DNA of 64,000 bases, from positions 6,058,001 to 6,122,000 of the forward strand of contig CM067528.1 in the NCBI GenBank assembly GCA_034509925.1, in the 5' to 3' direction. The stretch's first letter is position 1; the number at the start of each line of letters is the position of its first letter. Below the pieces are notes generated by a model. That model was not told the origin of the DNA, ran no database searches, and was given only the letters and a program-made list of their open reading frames with translations. Source of the DNA: Hirudinaria manillensis (Eukaryota > Annelida > Clitellata > Hirudinida > Hirudinidae). Shown here one piece after another: positions 49,153 through 59,738 of this stretch. Made by a program: the position numbers and the translations under genes.

Positions 49153-50410
49153 TTTGGTAAAACTATTTATACATCATGAGAGCTAATATGTATGAGTAAG
49201 GCTAGCCATGTTAAAAGCTTGATATATTGCGCTAGCCAAATTCCAAACATCTCCATGAAAATCGCATTTAATACCAGAAAAACTAAAAGTAAATTACCGT
49301 ATTTTCACAATGGTTATACAAAGAAGAATATGCGACGCAGACGACTTTTATAACGCACTTTTTTTACAATTTGTGCAAAAAGATTAATTTTTTTATCCAT
49401 CATACTTGTAAATAAGTAAACAATAAATATTAAGCTCTATTTATTAGATAGTTTACTATTTTGTTTATTAATTCAGTAAAGATTATTCTTGAGATTCTTG
49501 TTTAGTTTTGCTTTTTCCTGTTTTTTTTTAATTCAATCGCGTGGGGCGTCATGACAGCGGTCGTTACGTATACAAACGACGACCGAATAAGACGTGCCCT
49601 CACTTCCTGTTAGGATATGTAAGACACTTACAAGATCGGCTAAATGAAACACAATTACAACACAATACTCAGATCAGGGGGCCCATAACCATTTTCCTGC
49701 CGCAGACTCTGAACTCCTGCCAAATTCTTGTGCAGGCCCTCAAAGTTCAACTTCTACTATAGACCTAATTAACAAAATATTAAAATTTAAATCTAGTATT
49801 TTGGTCAAAGAAAAATGGTTACCAAATGCTCAATTAGTATTAAACTAACTCTGAAATAATTATCAGTTAATTATGGAACTAAAGAGAGCAACTTCACCTT
49901 AGTGGGGCGGTTGTGCTTATTTAACAATAGATACGAACTAAACCATGAATCCCGATTTGAGGGCTTCTGGCTTATGGTAGAATTTTGAAATAATACCTAA
50001 ACTTAAATACTTACTAGTTGCATTTATTTATAATAAGTTAAAGTATTTGTGACCCTGAGCGCTTTCTGTTTTTTTAATGAAATTTTAAACTGAAACTGTT
50101 AGCGTTGCAGAGCGACTTCTACAGCTATTCGGATAAAATTTAACTTATGGGCAAGTTAACATGTTCTTTACCTAGTAAATGTGTAGATGCAGACATATCA
50201 TATAAAACTTTAGAATTTAGTTATAATTAGAGCTTATAATTAATTAATTAGAGCTATAATTATGGGAAAATAAACTGCTTTCATTAAAGGATTATATGGA
50301 TTTAAGCACCGTGATTATTAGAACTAATTGCTTTTCCTAGATTGCTTGGAATTAATGATAGCTTTATTTTATTCAGTGACCTTACAAAAACTGTTTATTT
50401 GTGTGAGCAG
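49153..50410. other. Divergent intergenic region, B4GAT1/CDC50
   Basis: About 1.2 kb that should hold the B4GAT1 promoter and the unplaced first coding exon of the CDC50 gene. No convincing exon was found. Confidence 0.45.
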
Positions 50411-51993
50411 AGGATGTTATCCTCACTTCAATATGAAGTATTTTTCTTGGCTCTGTGTTATATTTGGTTTGTCATATATCACAATTGGAATGGTACTCAT
50501 ACTTGAGAATAATCAAGTAAATTTAGAATCCTGGACATAAGAAAAATATGATAATATTGATGTATAAAATAAATCATAATAATATTGAAATGGTTGTTAT
50601 TGATTTGTAGTTGATTTTATTAGAAATTGATTATACCAAATCACTTTGTGTCCCCGACACAAGTTCTGGATTTGATAATTGTCAACAATACATATTAGAA
50701 AATCCAGGAGAACAATGCCCTTGTGATATATATTTTGACCTCAGTGTGTCCATACCAGTGAGTTCAGTTATTTATGATATCTGAGAATGGTTATTTGTTC
50801 TGTTCTCAAAATAGATAAGTGTTTGTTTATTTATAAGTATAAAACAAGCCAGTTCAATTAAGAATTTTTAACCTAGATTTTGATTGCAAAGAATGCATTA
50901 CTAATTTAAATTTTGTTTTGGATTCATTTTATGCAACTACAATCATTTAATGGCTTTAAAATATCAAAATATTATTTTTCAGAAACAGGTTTATATATAT
51001 TACGAGCTCTCAAATTTCTATCAAAATCATAGACAATATACAGAATCTCAGGATCATAAACAACAGTTAGGAATTCAGTTAGACTCACTTGACATAAGCA
51101 AAAAATGTGAACCTTTTGCAGTGAGGCTAAACAAAGCAGTATCGCCCTGTGGGGCTATTGCCAATAGCATCTATAATGGTTATATCAATTTTCCTCATTT
51201 TCATAATTTAAAATCAGTTTTTAAATAGCCAATGGCAGTGCAGATTCTATTCAACTATTTTACAATATTGGAAATGATTCAATTAATGTGCCACTTAGAA
51301 GAACAGGCATAGCATGGATAACTGAAAAAGGGAGAAAGTTTATGAACCCTCCTGGCTTCACAGAAAATAATTCTGATGGCATGTTTTCAAAGCCATAATC
51401 ATTGATTTCTGTCTTTCAAACAGTTTTTTTTTACTACAGCTTTTTCTGACACAATAAATCCCTTAAATTGGCAGAAAACTATTTATGAATTGGATATGAC
51501 AAATATAAATAATAATGGCTATCAGAATGAGGATTTAATTGTCTGGATGAAAGTGGCTCCATTTCCAAAATTCCGTAAATTGTTCCGCATAATTGGCAAT
51601 GAGGGAATATTTACAGAGGGGCTCCTGAAGGGTTCTTATATGCTGCGGATTCTCTATGGTAAAAAGTGTTCTAATCATTGCCTCATCACTACATTCATTT
51701 TATACATTAACATTCATAAAATCTCTATAACAAAAATAGTTTTCTTCTAAATATGCATTATTGATATTAACATTAATGTTATTCTTAAAAGTATTGTTAG
51801 TTCAAACTATTTATATTGTTTTACCACAGCTTATCCAACTTGGCATTTTGATGGTAGCAAAAAAATAATTATTGGAAATGTTAAATGGTTTGGAGGCAAA
51901 AATGCATTTTTGGGCACAATTTCCTTCCTGTTGGGTCTCATTATGAATATTGTAGTAATGTTCTTTCTATACTATTTCAATAAAAGGCAATAA
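50411..51993 (+). CDS. TMEM30: CDC50/TMEM30 family, flippase beta subunit (5' exon missing)
   Basis: Obligate partner of P4-ATPase lipid flippases, needed for their ER exit and activity. Six exons: 50411-50516, 50611-50757, 50983-51178, 51244-51378, 51440-51658 and 51830-51993. The first placed exon starts mid-codon, so a short N-terminal exon lies upstream. The protein has two membrane helices (FSWLCVIFGLSYITIGMVLI and LGTISFLLGLIMNIVVMFFL) around a large ectodomain with the family marks: LEIDYT, paired Cys, YYELSNFYQNHRQY, CEPF, PCGAIANS, RRTGIAW, FMNPPG, NEDLIVWM and the late WFGGKNAFLG. Family disulfide cysteines are kept. The intron after exon 4 of this model uses a GC donor (G|GCATGT), required by phase. 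Confidence 0.9.
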
Positions 51994-52315
51994 ATTAACT
52001 ATGACTCACTCATAAATAAACTAGTGAAATATGTCTATTTAATCAGGAGTTCAATAAAATTAAAAAAATAATAACTAACTAGAAAAGGGATGGACTAGAA
52101 AATGTAAATCTAATTTCATCTTTTGCATAATTTTGGAGGAGTTTTTTGTCAACTATTATATAGTAGTGCAAGCTAATTTGCAGTCACAAATCATAATAAC
52201 TGTTGCCACTGTTGTTTTGTGTAGAAATGCAACCAAATGAGGCAAATTGTATTAATGTATAACATTAATTTGATAAGCATTCAGAAACTGTATTACAAAA
52301 CAAAAATTGATTTAT
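51994..52315. other. Convergent intergenic
   Basis: About 320 bp between the CDC50 3' end and the Ly6-like gene's 3' end. No feature recognised. Confidence 0.5.
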
Positions 52316-53035
52316 TTACAAATTGGGCAACCTGAAAATGGCTCGAATCGACATGAAAAGCAGTAAAATTAATGGTTTGAAGGTGAAAAGGTTTGAAAGA
52401 CCAGGGCTGCTATTGCAACCATCTTTATTGTCACACTGGCAAATCTTTAATCTGGTTCCATAGCCCCCACTTCTTTCTTTACACCAACGGCCATCTGCAG
52501 GACCAACATCTCCATGAATTGCGCATTGTCTGATATACCTGACATCCCAGTGGTCTTCATAAAAAGCTGCAACGTTATTGTTTTTATGATTTAGACTAGA
52601 TATAATTAATATTTAACTTTATCTTATTTTTCAAATAAGTCAAATGTTATGGAGCTACATACATTTCAGCAACCTGAGATACATTCTCTAGGATTTATTA
52701 TATCGCAAGAAACGTATTAGAATTAATACTAGATGTAAGTATGTAGATTCTGAGATTAAGTTTTCTGCTCACTTTCTTGTATGATTTTTCGACATTGCGT
52801 AACGTTATCTTTGCATGGAATCAGCGGATAAGTTCGATTATCAAAGAAATCGGCGCATCCTTTATCGTAAAAAGAGTTGCATTGATAACACTTCCGTGGT
52901 TGACCTGCAAAAAACATTAAAATGTTTTATAGTAACGTGTGAGCGTCTATTTATGCAACCGATCTAACCGTTAACTTCTTTTACACAATAAAATAGAAAT
53001 ACTGAAAGCAGTAGCGGCAGATATATCTTCAACAT
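52316..53035 (-). CDS. Ly6/quiver-like GPI-anchored protein (second gene)
   Basis: Three exons join to 149 residues: 52969-53035 (signal peptide MLKIYLPLLLSVFLFYCVKE), 52773-52904 and 52316-52566. The mature start is GQPRKCYQCNSFYDKGC. A Cys ladder follows, with YIRQCAIHG, RWCKERSGG and ICQCDNKDGCN, then a hydrophobic C-terminus compatible with GPI attachment. Coding length (450 nt) and the signal/domain/domain exon plan equal those of the Ly6-like gene at 25301-25919, though sequence identity is low. It is a three-finger-fold secreted or surface protein with unknown partner. A CD59- or quiver-like identity cannot be separated here. Confidence 0.85.
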
Positions 53036-54842
53036 CGTCGCTGTTCTAAACACCTGTGTCAGGTAGAAGCAGTGTTATGTTTATAAGATAACATTTTGAA
53101 ATATTTTCTTGAAACTAAGCAAAAATCTATAGCATAACTTAATTAATAACTTAATAATAGCATAAAATTAATTAATTATTCAAATTTTTTTATTAGGTGA
53201 ATATTGCGAAATTAAAATTTTAAAATGTGTTGCCATATTAATTTTACAGTAGTTTGATAAATATATTGTCTGCAATCTATATTTAAAATCTTGTTCAAAT
53301 TAAAATACTTTACCCATTGGACTTTTAATATCCATGAAAGGAAAGGAAACGGATATCATTCTGATTTAATAAACTGAAAGGCCACTAAGGCATCACTAAG
53401 GACCGCTCAGCATAATTGCAAAAAAGATACTTGATAGTGTCTGTTTAGAATTGTTTGTTTAAGTTTGAAATTGTGATCTCTCTAAGTTCTGAACAATGAG
53501 GATATATTTCAGGCGAGAATTTTCGGAGCCATTTAAATGGATCGACATAGGTAGTTGGACCAAAGGTGGCAATTTTGTCCATTACTATTTAGTAATTTGG
53601 AACAGAATGTCAAGTCAGTCACTCAGAGACGCCTTTACTGGGCGGAAAGAATGAGGAGTTTAAGTTTCTTCGAATAAGGATGCGACAAATGATTTTATCA
53701 CCGATCTTTCACCCATTTTTCCTAAGTTCCATAGTTTAGATTTAAAAAGCAACATTTTACAAATGAACGGAGGAAGCATTTACACCAAATTAGACTTGAC
53801 TATGAAGGCTAGTCACATGAGACTGGAAAGCTAGCTCTATCTGGAATAAGAACATTTTGCCTAGTCCTGCACCTTCTGTCACATTTTTTACCGCCCTATA
53901 AATTTTGTTGCCTCACCAAAGCGCCACTTCGGAAAGACTCAGCATTAAAACAATATTCATATAAAACTCACTAGACTAGTTTTCAGCTATTGGTTACAAT
54001 TGTAATAATCTGCTTTAACGAAGTCATGAGAAGCTACCTCATAGAGGCCCGCCACCTAAAAATCCAGCCCGCTTTAATCATATAAATCTTAATAATCAAA
54101 TTGGCTTTGTGAATTGCTTACTATTATTGATTCGGGACTTTTGGCACACACTATTTAAATTACATATTATTTATATTTGAAAAGTTTTGGACACGAGATA
54201 TTGGAAGGTGGAAACAGCGATGAAAGCATGGATAGTAATAAATCAAACTTCGCGTCGCATATAATTAATATCCTGAGGTAGTAGAGAATTCATTGGCTTC
54301 AGACAATTGAGCAGGCAGTGTCGCGCAACACACAAATAGGGCGGAACCAGGCTTTCTATTCATATTATCAATTATATATGACCCAAAACGCGATGGCATT
54401 ATCCTTGGCCTATATGGGATATAAAACAACGTTGCAACATCGAAAGTCTTGGCAATTAAATTGCAAAATTACATCGCCACTTATCAGTTACAGCTCATTT
54501 ATTCATTCACTACTTGCCCCAAATTTACAACCATTCCAATGGTTAAGTTTCAGATAGCTTGAAATAACAAGACCGAGAATATTATGACATTGCTTTAAGT
54601 TTAGCATTTTACAAGGAAATACTGGAAGAAATGAAGCCGTTCACTTCCTCCTAACATTGGAAAATATTATAAAGAGCTTGGCATCTCTTATTACAACGCT
54701 CAACACCCTTCCTGCATTCTATGAAAAGCCTTCACACAAAGCAATGTAAACATTGGTTTCTATGCCTTCTGATATGTGAGCCTTTGACTTTGTATCCATA
54801 TTTATATAAGTTGATTTAATTTTTAAACCATCAGTCAATTGA
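53036..54842. other. Intergenic, no gene recognised
   Basis: About 1.8 kb between the second Ly6-like gene and the end of MRPL23. AT-rich with isolated short frames; no domain, RNA gene or repeat was recognised. Confidence 0.45.
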
Positions 54843-56153
54843 TTAACATCCTTTGAACCAACTGGGAACATCCTTGTAGACAACATCTCTTGAGTCTCCC
54901 ACAACTTTGGGTTTAGCTGAATCACTTTCCTTCTGCTTCTCCAAATTTTTATCTCTCTCTTCAAATATGTCAGGAAATTTAAAAGTCTGATTGTCCGTCT
55001 GCAAATTACAACAAAGTAGTGAAGTAAAACTAATTCAACAGCTAATCATTAATCTTAAGTTGATAAGCTAAACAACGAATACTGTTGAAATCTCTGGCTT
55101 ATAAAATATCTTAAGCAACATATCAAATAATAGACAAACATGAAAAATATGAAGATGATTATCCCACAAATTTGACAACACATAAGTATTTATAATAAAT
55201 TATAAAATTTTCACCAATTGAACAAAGGCAATTCTCCTATCAGGACCCGGCTGGATATCAAAGCCAAAGTTCGGGTCTTTCCTACTTTCTCCTGCAATAA
55301 AAATAAACATAAAAATCATGTAAGATGCAATTGTAATATCAAGTCATGAATAAGCAGAGCATAAATAGTTTTATATTAATAGTTTATTAATACTTGCCTT
55401 TTAGCAATTTGGTTCTGACAGTTAAAACATCAATCTTATATATCTTTTCCAAATAGTTTTTAACATCTAATTCTGTCATTCTGAAAAATATAGAATTAGT
55501 TTTCAATAACTCTCATATGGATGTTATTTAATCATACAAATGTTAAAAAAAATGGCAATTATTAACTAAGAGGGTAGTATGCAACAGTAACAGGCAAGTA
55601 AATGTCAAGGTCAATGTCCCAAAACTCCTGGAGTAGCACTACAGAGTACAGTGTAATAATGTAAAGCCAAATATAAAAACCACAAACTGATGATGGACTT
55701 GAAAGCAAACAGTGTCTGATGGGAGTGCTTTATCCCATTTTATGATCTTCATCCAAAATAGAGGCAGGTGAATTCTAAGCTGTGGGTTGCCCTTATAATA
55801 AAGAGGATATTCGGGAATTCTTCTAAGCCATAGAGGACTGCACAAAATTTTATAATTTACATTTTAAAATGAATAAATCAGATGTTTCAAGGTCATCAAA
55901 GAGAAGTAATGTTCTGCATGCGTTAATTTACTACATGTCGGTCAGGATGAATAAGGAAGATTTAACTTAGAAAAATGGCATCTATGTCTCGAAAAATACC
56001 ACATTTTCTATTAAGCGATATTGCAAAAGATAAAACGTAATTCCATGTATTATGTCATGTTACAAAAGGAGCAGATTACTTTATAATCTGTCAAAGAATA
56101 AAAATTGAAACTAACACATATCTCGAAAGTTTTGGCAAAAGACTAAGCGACAT
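54843..56153 (-). CDS. MRPL23: Mitochondrial ribosomal protein uL23m
   Basis: Component of the mitochondrial large ribosomal subunit near the exit tunnel. Five exons join in phase to 167 residues (human 153): 56116-56153, 55688-55837, 55398-55480, 55215-55291 and 54843-54998. Features matching MRPL23 are RRIPEYPLYYKGNPQLRIHL, the core MTELDVKNYLEKIYKIDVLT-VRTK, a central RIAFVQLTDNQTFKFPDIF block, and the closing DVPSWFKGC (human VPSWFGL). The N-terminus (MSLSLLPKLSRYV) is basic and hydrophobic, consistent with mitochondrial import. The third intron has a GC donor (AG|GCAAGT). Exon 1 is only 38 nt and was placed by phase and start context. Confidence 0.88.
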
Positions 56154-56639
56154 CGCGGAAACAGAGACCAATGGACGGAAATATAAAATAAACAAATTTG
56201 TTAAAAAAAACATGCCGAACATGGTTTGAATTTAAAATACAAATATTATTTCGATTTCAAATCCTTTTTGTATATTGTTAAATATTTATAAAAAAGAAAA
56301 CCTCATTTATAGATAATTTATCATCTAAAGCAAAAATTATCATTTTATAAGAAAAGCACGTCTTAAAAGCAACAATTACACTCCGCCCACTAGGGGAGGA
56401 AGGGTCTATATGCAGCACTTTTCAAATCAAGTTTTCCCATCTCAATTTTAAGCACTCAAAGGCCGATTTCTCCTTGCACAGCTCATACGATCAAAAAAGA
56501 CTAGAGGAAGTATTACGAGGATGTTGTGGTTGTTTCCGTTGCACGTTTGAGAGTAAAGTTGTTTCCGTAGTTATTAAATGCATTCATCATCTAGGACGAA
56601 TCGGATCAAACGGTATGCCCACGTAGAGCAGCATCTGCT
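56154..56639. other. Intergenic upstream of MRPL23
   Basis: About 490 bp holding the MRPL23 promoter. Composition becomes less AT-rich rightward where retroelement-derived sequence begins. Confidence 0.45.
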
Positions 56640-57230
56640 CTTCCACATCGCACATGAGGTCCTCTACCCATAAACAAGATTGAAGGAGGCCTTGCAGCGA
56701 TGCGGACAGTCGGACCAGTCGAGGCTGAGGGCCTTTCTGAGTGACGAATCCATTCTGAAACAGATATGGATTAATAATCTTCCACCCCACGTCCGCTCCA
56801 TGTTTGCCCCGACTGTCAATAAGCCGTTATTTGAACAATCATTCCTAGCAGACAGCATTCTGGACTCTTACCGCACACCGAACATGGCCCACATCGAGCC
56901 CTAAAAGACAAGCAGAGCTGGATATAGCTTGCAGACTGCAGTAAATCGATGAACGTATGGCATTGCTGGAAGTAACTCAGAGGGGCAACTCACGCCACGA
57001 ACGCACCGGTTACGGACAACGTAGCAGATCTCGACCTCGACATCAGAACTTTGAGGGGCTTTGCTGGTATTACGCAACAAACGGAGAAGGCTGGACTTTT
57101 TCAAGAACCTTGTTGTGCAGCTGGAACTCGGGAGGGTGGCCAGAGAAGTTATCTCTAAGACAGAGCAGCACTCTGCGTCCCTGCCGGCGGAGTCATCTGT
57201 CCCATGCATGCAACATCTCGTAAAGCTCAT
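56640..57230 (+). mobile_element. Ty3/gypsy-type retrotransposon gag relic
   Basis: A plus-strand stretch resembles the capsid end of gypsy gag (SRLRAFLSDES, ILKQIWINNLPPHVRSMF). It is followed after a stop by a basic Arg/Ser-rich region (RSRSRPRHQN) and a broken zinc-knuckle-like segment (LCWYY). Stops and frame changes interrupt it. No protease, reverse transcriptase, integrase or LTRs were found nearby, so it is a dead 5' fragment. The region is more GC-rich than its surroundings. Confidence 0.65.
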
Positions 57231-57419
57231 CCATGCCTTTGAGTTCGCTTTGTACTTGACCGGGATCTCCTTGTTCTTGAAGGCATGGGGTCTATATGGG
57301 GTTGGAATTGCCGATCACCAGAAGAGGGAACTTCTCGCTGTCACTCATGTTTGCCCCGATCAGATAAGTATTCATTTGCCAGCTTTTCTTTCCTCCAGTA
57401 CACCGCTCTCCCCTATATA

Positions 57420-57960
57420 TGCGTAGGTGATGGTGACTTACTTTTTCCACTTTCCTCTTCCTCAGCTTCCAATATAGCCGATATATAGGGTAAATGTTAT
57501 TGATGATAAATTGTGCGTGTGAAATCACTCGTTTTAACTTTCTTACCCTCGACACGCTATTTTTGCCCATTCTGTCGGCACTGCATATTTGTTCCTCTGA
57601 AGTGGGCTTCGTTCTTCTATCTTTACTAAGTCCTCTCGTAAAATGCCGGTAGTCCCAATCACCCAGTATTTTTTTTGACCTTTCGGAACAAGACATCTTA
57701 TCTTATCTGGTTCTTCACCAGTCTTCCAAAGGATTTCGGAACTACCTTCGTAATTACCCATAACTTCAACAATGGAAGCGATTAAAAACTTGTTACGCTT
57801 TACATTCTTGTAGAGAACGGTATACTGCTGCATTGTTTTAATTATAGAAATATCTGTCATTCTCAAGATTCCAAGCATCTCGATATCGCAGAAAAATGGA
57901 AAGTTTTCCTTGCTATGGTCACTTATATACACCCGTTCATTTTACGAGGACTCTAATTAT
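57420..57960 (-). pseudogene. Decayed copy of the 37.7-39.1 kb unknown gene
   Basis: The minus strand carries a frameshifted version of exon 1 of that gene. One frame has TVLYKNVKRNKFLIASIVEV and YEGSSEI, the other SERSKKILGDWDYRHFT and TSEEQICSADRMGKNSVS. These correspond to FLYKNIRRTKFLVASVVEV, SKRSKKVLSDLHYRHFT and TSEEKTFYADGIGNDSVS. The first intron (aaatgttattgatgataaat, then the sequence before the donor) is also conserved, followed by a remnant of exon 2. It therefore arose by DNA duplication or transposition, not retrocopying. Similarity continues upstream of the start (aggaaattt- and cttatatac-like pieces). Confidence 0.8.
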
Positions 57961-58139
57961 TGGATTGATCAAAGTAACATTTTGAACAAATAGGTAAGCT
58001 TAGATTGTTTACACTTGTGCATGCATAATAATTACCATTCACGAGGATTATGACATCTCTTATCATCTTTTGAAATATTTTATTTATATGACAGTGCGTC
58101 ATTGCCATCTCATCATGACGTCATCGTAAACACCGTTCA

Positions 58140-58560
58140 AAGACTGTATAATGGAGAATTTTGGGCCAAAAGAAATAAGCCGATGGAGTGACAGGAAATT
58201 TGGCAAATACAAATTGTAGAGGATAGTTTGGGGACTCGTTTGATATATTTAATTTTAATATTGGGTCAGTAGAACTGTTCCGTTTTGGGGTTGCAATTTT
58301 TGCCGGCTGGCGCTTTTTCCCCAGACTTTTAATAATGGGCCTTATCAGAGGGCATGTACAATGGAGAAACATTTTGAGTCAAAAGAAATAAGTCAATGGA
58401 GTGACAGGAAATTCGACAAATATAAATTACAGAGGATAGTTTCATGATTCTTTTAGTATATTTATTTTTAATCTTGGATCCGTTTTGGGTTACAATTTAC
58501 GCCGGATAGCGATTTTTTCCCAGACTTTTTAAAGCGGGTATATTCAGCGGGCTCATATGA
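58140..58560 (+). repeat. Diverged tandem repeats related to 39.9-40.3 kb
   Basis: Two units share acaatggagaaacattttg and aagaaataagtcaatggagt (diverged in the first), gaggatagttt followed by an AT-rich stretch, a gttttggg tract, and tgccggctggcg/cgccggatagcg followed by ttccccagactttt. Matching pieces (gagaaacattttgggtcaaa, tagaggatagtttcatgatt, cagtagaactg) occur at 39750-40330, in the same relation to the intact gene. Confidence 0.75.
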
Positions 58561-58591
58561 CAGAGGTCGACGGAATCTACTCCTGGAACTG

Positions 58592-59278
58592 ATGAGGCAT
58601 ATCAATTACACTATACAGTTGCGATCCAGAGTACAGGGCACCCTTTTCACGTGGATGGGCCATTCAGAAATGGTTCTTGAAAAGAATGCATTTTTGCAAT
58701 CAGACGCAGACAATATAGCCACACTCGTGCCAGATATGAATGATGAAGCTTATTACTGCTTTACAGACCACATCATGCCAATGATTCCAAGTTACTCATC
58801 TTATGAGCAGGCATCTATGCCTTCTATGCCTTCTATGGCTTTGGAGGAGATGTTTGGTGACAAGGTTTATGTCTCCAGAAGGATGGTCAACACTGTAATG
58901 CTGAAGATCAGCAATCTTAAATTTTGGAAACTTCGTGCTCTGATCAGCAGACTGGTGAACCTGGCCTGCATGGACTAGTTAATTTTATTAGAGAATTTCA
59001 AATGTCAAATAACAGGCCACTCAAGTTATCATAGTCATCTGCAGAACCTGAGTGCTCCTCAACCTGAGAATCACGCCGCCTATTCTGACGAGCTGGATTG
59101 GACAAACTGATGGTCTGTCGGATGTCCAACATACGGAACATACAATAATTTCGATCAGGGGTCCCGGGCTATCAAATCAGCGAAGATGACAAAGCTTCTC
59201 CTTTCGAAGGAGACAATGATGATGACGATTTGATTGATCTAGATGATGAGAATGCCCTGGATCTCATCAATTACTAAA
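58592..59278 (+). CDS. Unrecognised coding-like segments
   Basis: Two plus-strand open blocks have protein-like composition. The block 58592-58978 encodes about 128 residues, including MVLEKNAFLQSDADNIATL, DEAYYCFTDHIMPMIPSY and a repeated MPS tract, ending in a stop. The block at about 59161-59278 encodes VPGYQISEDDKASPFEGD and a strongly acidic end (DDDDLIDLDDENALDLINY) before a stop. No splice pair joins them in phase. They could be exons of a small gene or remnants in a repeat-rich area. Family not recognised. Confidence 0.3.
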
Positions 59279-59637
59279 AGATTTTTTTAAGATCCATAAA
59301 TTTGTGTGCAATTTCATGACCCTTCCTGCTAAAGGACAAGAAGCAAATTTTTTTGCATAGCCAGAGACAAAGCTCAGATGTATAATGCAGCTTTAGTAAA
59401 TATTTTCACTAATTTCATTTTTCCCAATATTCATTAAGCTACCTATCTATTAACTTTTCTTCATCAAACTTTGCAAATATTTTTTGATGAAATTGAGAAG
59501 TCCAGAGCCGTCTATATCAGAAGCTTTTATTTTCAAACAAATTTTTTTTTATATCAAATATGGGCCATCCTTAACAGAACAGAATTGCCAAAAAGTTTTG
59601 TTTGTGTACCTGACACCAACATGTTTTTCTTTTGGTT

Positions 59638-59692
59638 AACCTTAACCCTAACCCTAACCTTAACCGCATCTAACCATAACCCATAACCCCAT
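59638..59692 (+). repeat. Degenerate interstitial telomere-like repeat
   Basis: A short array of ccctaa/ccttaa-type units (ttaaccctaaccctaacctt and decayed neighbours) lies just beyond the 3' end of BBS2. It matches the animal TTAGGG telomere repeat in degenerate form. Confidence 0.85.
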
Positions 59693-59738
59693 TGTTTCCA
59701 AAAAGTGGGGTAATGTATGCAGTTCAAATAAAAATCGT

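Noticed and set aside
49541-49762. Candidate first exon of the CDC50 gene
   Set aside because: Sequence does not resemble a CDC50 N-terminus and no donor joins it in the required phase.
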